Source of the DNA: CALGFH01 sp036003705
GTDB taxonomy: Bacteria; Actinomycetota; CALGFH01
Direction: 5' to 3'
NCBI GenBank assembly: GCA_036003705.1
Contig: DASYSE010000062.1
Location: 1-6,460, forward strand
Length of the DNA: 6,460 nucleotides
A program made the translations under genes and the position numbers. The notes below the pieces were generated by a model. The model did no database searches, was not told the DNA's origin, and saw only the letters and a list, made by a program, of their open reading frames with translations. Shown in pieces: positions 1 through 6,460 of this stretch (position 1 is the stretch's first letter; each line of letters starts with the position of its first letter).

Positions 1-29
1 GGCCGGCCCGACCTTCTCCGTTCGGGGTG

Positions 30-320
30 TCAGTACAGGCAGAACTCGTTGCCTTCGGGGTCCTGGAGGACGACCCAGTGCTGGTCGCGCTCGTCGTGGG
101 CGCGCAGCTCGAGCAGCGGGTGGATCATCCGACCGGTCCCGGCTCCCAGCTCCAGGATCGAGGCCCCCTCCGGGACCGCGCCGTGCACGATCTCCGGTTC
201 GCCGCCCGGAGGGAGCGCGTAGAGCTCGACCGCGCAGCCGTCCGGGGTGATCACTCCCGGCCCGGTGCCGCTGGGCGGCTCGGCCCGGCCCGCCGGGACG
301 CCGCCGCCGCTCGAGGTCAT
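30..320 (-). CDS. Chimeric small ORF: methyltransferase N-terminus joined to VOC-family C-terminus (likely gene remnant)
   Basis: This 96-residue frame begins at an ATG and ends in TGA. Residues about 23-71 look like the start of a class I SAM-dependent methyltransferase: a TPDGCAVELY lead-in, PGGEPEIVH, then the SAM-binding glycine motif ELGAGTGR at 57-64. After PLLEL the methyltransferase fold stops. The last ~25 residues (AHDERDQHWVVLQDPEGNEF) instead match the C-terminal strand of actinobacterial VOC/glyoxalase-like proteins, where DPEGNEFC is the hallmark and its Glu is often a metal or active-site ligand. Neither domain is complete: an intact methyltransferase of this type is roughly 200 residues or more, and a VOC unit about 110-120. 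I infer an in-frame deletion that joined two genes, so the product is probably inactive even though the frame is open. It lies 22 bp downstream of the hydrolase gene on the same strand and is probably co-transcribed. The domain identities come from motif recognition, not from a search. Confidence 0.7.
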   Translation of the reverse strand: MTSSGGGVPAGRAEPPSGTGPGVITPDGCAVELYALPPGGEPEIVHGAVPEGASILELGAGTGRMIHPLLELRAHDERDQHWVVLQDPEGNEFCLY

Positions 321-323
321 GGG

Positions 324-328
324 TTCCT
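324..328 (-). promoter_or_regulatory. Possible ribosome binding site of the chimeric ORF
   Basis: Read on the minus strand, AGGAA lies three bases before the ATG at 320-318. The spacing is short for a Shine-Dalgarno site, but it is the only purine-rich stretch in the 22-bp gap after the hydrolase stop codon, and it supports this ATG as the start. Confidence 0.35.
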
Positions 329-342
329 GCCGCGGCGGCCGG

Positions 343-2346
343 TCACGGTGCCGGGAGGGTGGCGACCAGTCGGTTGCCGGCGCCGGTGCGGCCGCGTGCG
401 GTGGCCCGGGGGCGGCGGGACAGGTCGTCCCAGCGCAGCTGGACGGTGGCCGTGATGCCGCCCGGTCCCTTGGCCACCACCCTGGCGGCCACCCGGCCGG
501 TGGTGGTGTTCCAGGTGGCGCGGCCGTCGACGGTGGTGTCGGCGACGAACCGGACCTTGTGGAGGTCGAGCGTGACCAGCTCGTCGCCGTCGACGGTGAA
601 CCGGCCGCCCCGGAGCCCGTGGCCGCGCGACCCGGGCAGGTACCGCCACTGGGCGATGGCGTCGCCGACCGCGGCCGCTCCCACGGCGGCCAGCCGCAGC
701 CCGGCCGGCCCGGCCTGGTTGCCCGGCCGGGGCGAGGCCGGGGTGGCCCCGACCAGCCGCCGCGGGAACTCGCCGACGACCCGCACCTCGGGGATGCGGG
801 CGGCGCAGGACACGTCCATCGACTGCAGCCGCTCCGGGTGCCGGACGAAGCGGTGGACCAGGCCGCTGGCGCACCCGTAGGGGTCGCCGAGCGCGGTCAC
901 GTGGATGGTGTTCTCGACCTTGACCCAGCGGGCCGACGGGCCCATCTGCTCGGCCACGATGGCGCCGTCGGTCCAGGAGGTCAGGGTGTCGAGGCCGCCC
1001 GACAGCACCAGCACCGGCAGCGTCGGCGGCACCAGGGGCGGCGAACTGGCAATCGGCGGGTCGTCACGGACCGGAGCCGGCCAGCTCACGCAGTCGTCGA
1101 ACTCCGCCACCGGCGAGGTCGTCCACTCGCGCACGCTGAACGGGGCGAAGACGTCGTCGGGCAGGGCGTCGCGGGCGGCGTCGTACTGGGCCCTGCGGGC
1201 CGCCGGCGGCGCCCGCATGTCGAACGCCTGCGGGTAGTCGGTGCAGGCGACGGCCACATACAGGCCGGCCGACCATTCCCTCACCGGGCCGCCGCCGTCG
1301 CTGTGGAGCGACTTGGCGGCCAGCCGCAGCAGCGGCACGGCGTCCTTGCGCTCCAGCACCGCCCGGGCGGCGGCGTCGAGCTCGCGGTAGACGCCCGCGT
1401 CGGCGCCGGCGTTGTTGACCAGCGCGACCAGGACCCCGACGTCGACCCGCCAGGTGGACGGAGGGCCGCCCGGCTCCCGGGTCCGGCCGACGACCGGGAC
1501 GCGGCGGAGGCGCTCGGCCAGGGCGCCGATGCGGGCCATCGACGAGCCTGGGGCTGCCAGCGCGCAGGCGACGCTGCGCCGGCAGGTCAGGTCGAAGGCG
1601 ATCCGGGCGGTCTCGATGACCGAGAGGTAGAACGGGTCGGTGCCGAGCACCGGCCAGGTGGCATCCAGGGTCAGCGAGCGCAGCAGCTGCGGGTAGCGGG
1701 CGGCGAAGGCCTGCCCGAGGTAGCTGCCGTAGGAGTCGCCGTAGAGGTGGACCGGCCCGGTCCGGAGGGCGGTCAGCACGTCGGCCAGGTCGCGGGCGGT
1801 GTCGGCGGTGCCGTACAGGTCGCTGCCGTGGACCAGGCCGCCGGGCAGCTCCAGGGCGGAGTTCAGCTGGTCGCCGCACTCGGCGACCCGGCGGGTGTAC
1901 TCGTCGTCGCCGAGGGCGACCTGCCAGCGCTGCAGCGGCTGGCAGTTGACCAGGCCGGAGGCTCCGGTGCCGCGGTTGTCGACCAGCAGCAGGTTGCGGG
2001 AGCGCAGCAGCGGGGCGAACAGCTCCAGGTAGTAGTCGCGGCTGCCGGTGCTCGCGTAGCCGGGACCGCCTTCCACGGCGACGATCGTGCCGTCCGGCGC
2101 CTGCTCGGCCGGGTACCACTCGAAGTTGATCCCGATCGTGCCGGCGGCCGGGTTGGCCCGGTCGAACGGCACCCGCAGGTTCCCGCACCAGGCTTCGGCG
2201 AGGTCCTCGCACGGCTGGAGGCGCAGCTGGCCGACGGTCAGGCCGTCGTCCTGGGCCGGGGATGCGCCGGTGCCGGGTGCCAGGCCGAACACCATGGCCG
2301 CGGCCAGCAGCAGGGCCGAGACGAGCCGGAACCGACGATGGCGCAT
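343..2346 (-). CDS. Secreted alpha/beta hydrolase, S33 / tripeptidyl-aminopeptidase (TAP)-like
   Basis: This 667-residue protein is probably an exported serine peptidase or hydrolase of the S33 family, whose members usually release short peptides from N-termini. Residues 1-8 are basic (MRHRRFRL) and 9-22 are hydrophobic, a typical signal peptide; a cut after S-P-A at 29-31 is plausible, and no lipobox Cys follows. The alpha/beta-hydrolase landmarks come in the usual order: oxyanion-region GGPG at 93-96, DNRGTGAS at 123-130, nucleophile elbow GDSYGS with Ser205, acid Asp453 in SGGLDTLT, and His482 in NTIHVTALGD. Ten cysteines (46, 54, 135, 157, 255, 261, 368, 419, 492, 514) fit disulfides outside the cell. 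Residues ~545-667 form a separate beta-rich C-terminal domain seen in actinobacterial relatives. The gene looks full length, with all catalytic residues present. The start is set by the signal peptide; there is no clear Shine-Dalgarno, and a promoter sits immediately upstream. The true substrate is unknown, and an esterase or lipase role cannot be excluded. Confidence 0.94.
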   Translation of the reverse strand: MRHRRFRLVSALLLAAAMVFGLAPGTGASPAQDDGLTVGQLRLQPCEDLAEAWCGNLRVPFDRANPAAGTIGINFEWYPAEQAPDGTIVAVEGGPGYASTGSRDYYLELFAPLLRSRNLLLVDNRGTGASGLVNCQPLQRWQVALGDDEYTRRVAECGDQLNSALELPGGLVHGSDLYGTADTARDLADVLTALRTGPVHLYGDSYGSYLGQAFAARYPQLLRSLTLDATWPVLGTDPFYLSVIETARIAFDLTCRRSVACALAAPGSSMARIGALAERLRRVPVVGRTREPGGPPSTWRVDVGVLVALVNNAGADAGVYRELDAAARAVLERKDAVPLLRLAAKSLHSDGGGPVREWSAGLYVAVACTDYPQAFDMRAPPAARRAQYDAARDALPDDVFAPFSVREWTTSPVAEFDDCVSWPAPVRDDPPIASSPPLVPPTLPVLVLSGGLDTLTSWTDGAIVAEQMGPSARWVKVENTIHVTALGDPYGCASGLVHRFVRHPERLQSMDVSCAARIPEVRVVGEFPRRLVGATPASPRPGNQAGPAGLRLAAVGAAAVGDAIAQWRYLPGSRGHGLRGGRFTVDGDELVTLDLHKVRFVADTTVDGRATWNTTTGRVAARVVAKGPGGITATVQLRWDDLSRRPRATARGRTGAGNRLVATLPAP

Positions 2347-2352
2347 ACCGCG

Positions 2353-2381
2353 ATCATGGACAGACCTGAACGGCCGGTCAA
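2353..2381 (-). promoter_or_regulatory. Candidate leaderless promoter of the hydrolase gene
   Basis: On the minus strand TTGACC (2381-2376) is followed after 17 bp by CATGAT (2358-2353). Six bases later comes the ATG at 2346. The -35 matches five of six consensus bases and the -10 four of six. Transcription would begin at or next to the A of the start codon, which fits the lack of a Shine-Dalgarno. The site lies in the 58-bp gap after the CPBP gene, so the hydrolase need not rely on read-through. Confidence 0.45.
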
Positions 2382-2404
2382 TCAGCTGTGGACAACCCGC
2401 CGAC

Positions 2405-3259
2405 CTACCCCGGGAGCCACCAGACGTGGCCGCGGAGGGCGAGGTAGCCGAGGCCGGCGGTGGCGTCGATCAGGAAGTGGGCGAGGACCAGGGGGGTGGT
2501 GCGGCCGCGGGTCTGGTAGAGACGGCCGAAGAGCAGGCCGAGGGCGAGGTTGCCGAAGAAGCCGCCGAAGCCCTGGTAGAGATGGTAGGCGCCGCGGAGC
2601 AGGGCGCTGGCCCACAGGGCCCTCCCCGCGGACCAGCCGAGCTGGTCGAGGCGGCGCAGCAGGTAGCCGCAGACGATCACCTCTTCGAGCAGGCCGCTGC
2701 GGGCGGCGGCCAGCAGCAGCACCGGGATCGTCCACCAGTGGCCGGTGGGGGGGATCGGGACCACGGTGCGGTTGACGCCGACGCCCACGGCCAGGATGTA
2801 GATGCCCAGCCCGACCGCGCCGACCAGGGCGGCGAGGCCGACCCCCCGGCGCAGGTCGCTCCAGGGCCGGCGGGCGTCGAGGCCGATGCTGGCCGCCGAC
2901 TCGCCCGACCGGCCGAGGAGGTGCAGGACCAGCACCACCGGCACCGCCGAGGTGGCGATGTTGAGCAGCTGGTAGACCAGGCCGACGTCGGCGAACAGGG
3001 GCGCCTCGACCCCGCGGATGGGCGCCGACAGGATGTCGACCAGGGCGTAGAGGGCGGATGCGGCCAGCGAGAGGGCCAGGACCAGGGCCACCTCGTCCCG
3101 CAGCACCCGCCGGCCGGGCAGGGCAGGGTGGTCGGACGGGGCGAGCTGGCCGGCCGGGGCGAGCTGGCCGGCCGGGGCGGGGTGGCTGGACCGGGCCGGT
3201 GAGGCGGTCCGATCCGGGGGGTCGGGCAGCGGGTGCTGGGAGGCCTTGTGCGTGTCCAC
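2405..3259 (-). CDS. CPBP-family intramembrane metalloprotease homologue
   Basis: This is a 284-residue multi-pass membrane protein of the CPBP (CaaX protease and bacteriocin-processing, Abi) family, whose members are intramembrane endopeptidases or bacteriocin-immunity-like proteins. The first ~50 residues are a Pro/Ala/Ser-rich, probably disordered cytoplasmic tail that includes a doubled PAGQLA. Hydrophobic segments lie at about 55-78, 93-115, 138-160, 175-190, 211-225, 232-248 and 255-275. Motif 1 is E192-E193-V-I-V-C-G, so the usual Arg of EExxxR is Cys197. Motif 2 supplies His226 (GAYHLYQG) and motif 3 is H261-F-L-I-D265, so the putative metal and catalytic Glu and His residues are present. 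I chose the GTG at 3259 because the frame has no ATG or GTG between there and the metH start, and a -10-like element lies 6 bp before it. The frame stays open far upstream, opposite metH, but that part has no CPBP character. The substrate is unknown; the missing Arg leaves activity open, although close relatives also appear to lack it. Confidence 0.88.
   Translation of the reverse strand: MDTHKASQHPLPDPPDRTASPARSSHPAPAGQLAPAGQLAPSDHPALPGRRVLRDEVALVLALSLAASALYALVDILSAPIRGVEAPLFADVGLVYQLLNIATSAVPVVLVLHLLGRSGESAASIGLDARRPWSDLRRGVGLAALVGAVGLGIYILAVGVGVNRTVVPIPPTGHWWTIPVLLLAAARSGLLEEVIVCGYLLRRLDQLGWSAGRALWASALLRGAYHLYQGFGGFFGNLALGLLFGRLYQTRGRTTPLVLAHFLIDATAGLGYLALRGHVWWLPG
3137..3179. repeat. 18-bp tandem repeat, about 2.4 copies, inside the CPBP gene
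   Basis: The unit GGGGCGAGCTGGCCGGCC occurs perfectly at 3138-3155 and 3156-3173 and continues for six bases (3174-3179). The period is a multiple of three, so it keeps frame and encodes PAGQLA twice in the disordered N-terminal tail of the CPBP protein (residues ~28-40). Copy number could vary by slippage without breaking the gene. Confidence 0.85.
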
Positions 3260-3265
3260 GGCACC

Positions 3266-3271
3266 ACGGTA
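3266..3271 (-). promoter_or_regulatory. Candidate -10 element for the CPBP gene (leaderless)
   Basis: On the minus strand TACCGT fits the actinobacterial TANNNT -10 pattern and is separated by six bases from the GTG at 3259. No good -35 is visible at 17-18 bp, where the sequence would lie over the metH start codon region. The short distance and absence of a Shine-Dalgarno suggest a leaderless transcript. Confidence 0.35.
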
Positions 3272-3282
3272 ACGGCATCGGC

Positions 3283-3288
3283 TACGCT
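3283..3288 (+). promoter_or_regulatory. Candidate -10 element for metH (leaderless)
   Basis: TACGCT fits the TANNNT pattern and lies seven bases before the metH ATG at 3296, so transcription would start at or beside the first codon. There is no Shine-Dalgarno in the preceding 30 bases and no convincing -35. The upstream region is only 36 bp, so a cobalamin or SAM riboswitch leader is ruled out at this promoter. Confidence 0.4.
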
Positions 3289-3295
3289 TGACTTC

Positions 3296-6460
<3,165 letters not shown>

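Noticed and set aside
1..29. Terminator or further gene at the left edge
   Set aside because: The 29 bases hold no clear inverted repeat with a T tract and no coding signal; too short to judge.
2382..2400. CTGTGGACAA in the gap before the hydrolase, resembling a DnaA-box-like or regulatory site
   Set aside because: It is a single near-match with no second copy nearby and no replication gene in the window, so I cannot support an origin or operator.
247..2775. Plus-strand open frame of ~842 codons opposite the hydrolase
   Set aside because: Its translation is low-complexity Gly/Ala/Arg/Pro/Val with no recognisable domain, while the minus strand encodes a hydrolase with a signal peptide and full catalytic triad. 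It also runs past the hydrolase into the CPBP gene out of any sensible gene boundary.
2087..3202. Plus-strand open frame of ~371 codons opposite the hydrolase start and the CPBP gene
   Set aside because: It is Gln/Glu/Ala/Gly-rich with no motif, and mirrors the codons of the CPBP gene; it is a shadow.
3260..3295. Cobalamin or SAM riboswitch in front of metH
   Set aside because: The gap is only 36 bp and a -10 candidate sits 7 bp from the ATG, so no leader of riboswitch size can fit there. One starting inside the CPBP gene is not visible.

Overview
The window is very GC-rich throughout and tightly packed. Its protein signatures are typical of Actinomycetota: an actinobacterial-type MetH, a secreted TAP-like alpha/beta hydrolase with an actinobacterial C-terminal beta domain, and a CPBP membrane protein of the 'EEVIV-GY' type. 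I cannot place it more finely than a high-GC actinobacterium.

Layout: three genes run leftwards on the minus strand and one runs rightwards. From the left edge these are (1) a 96-codon chimeric ORF (30-320, -), whose first part is the N-terminus of a SAM-dependent methyltransferase and whose tail is the C-terminus of a VOC/glyoxalase-like protein; (2) a full-length secreted S33/TAP-like alpha/beta hydrolase (343-2346, -), 22 bp upstream of the chimeric ORF and probably co-transcribed with it; (3) a CPBP-family intramembrane protease homologue (2405-3259, -); and (4) divergently, the first 1055 codons of metH, cobalamin-dependent methionine synthase (3296-6460, +), which runs off the right edge inside its activation domain.

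The 36-bp gap between the CPBP gene and metH appears to hold two face-to-face -10 elements (TANNNT type). Each lies 6-7 bp from its start codon, which suggests leaderless transcription of both genes. The hydrolase also has a plausible -35/-17 bp/-10 promoter 6 bp before its ATG. There is no room for a leader riboswitch in front of metH.

The genes do not form an obvious pathway: one housekeeping gene for methionine/one-carbon metabolism sits beside membrane and secreted hydrolases. I see no RNA gene, CRISPR array, insertion sequence or convincing new multi-gene system. The most unusual item is the methyltransferase/VOC chimera, followed by the compact divergent promoter pair. Long open frames opposite metH and opposite the hydrolase are GC-driven artefacts.
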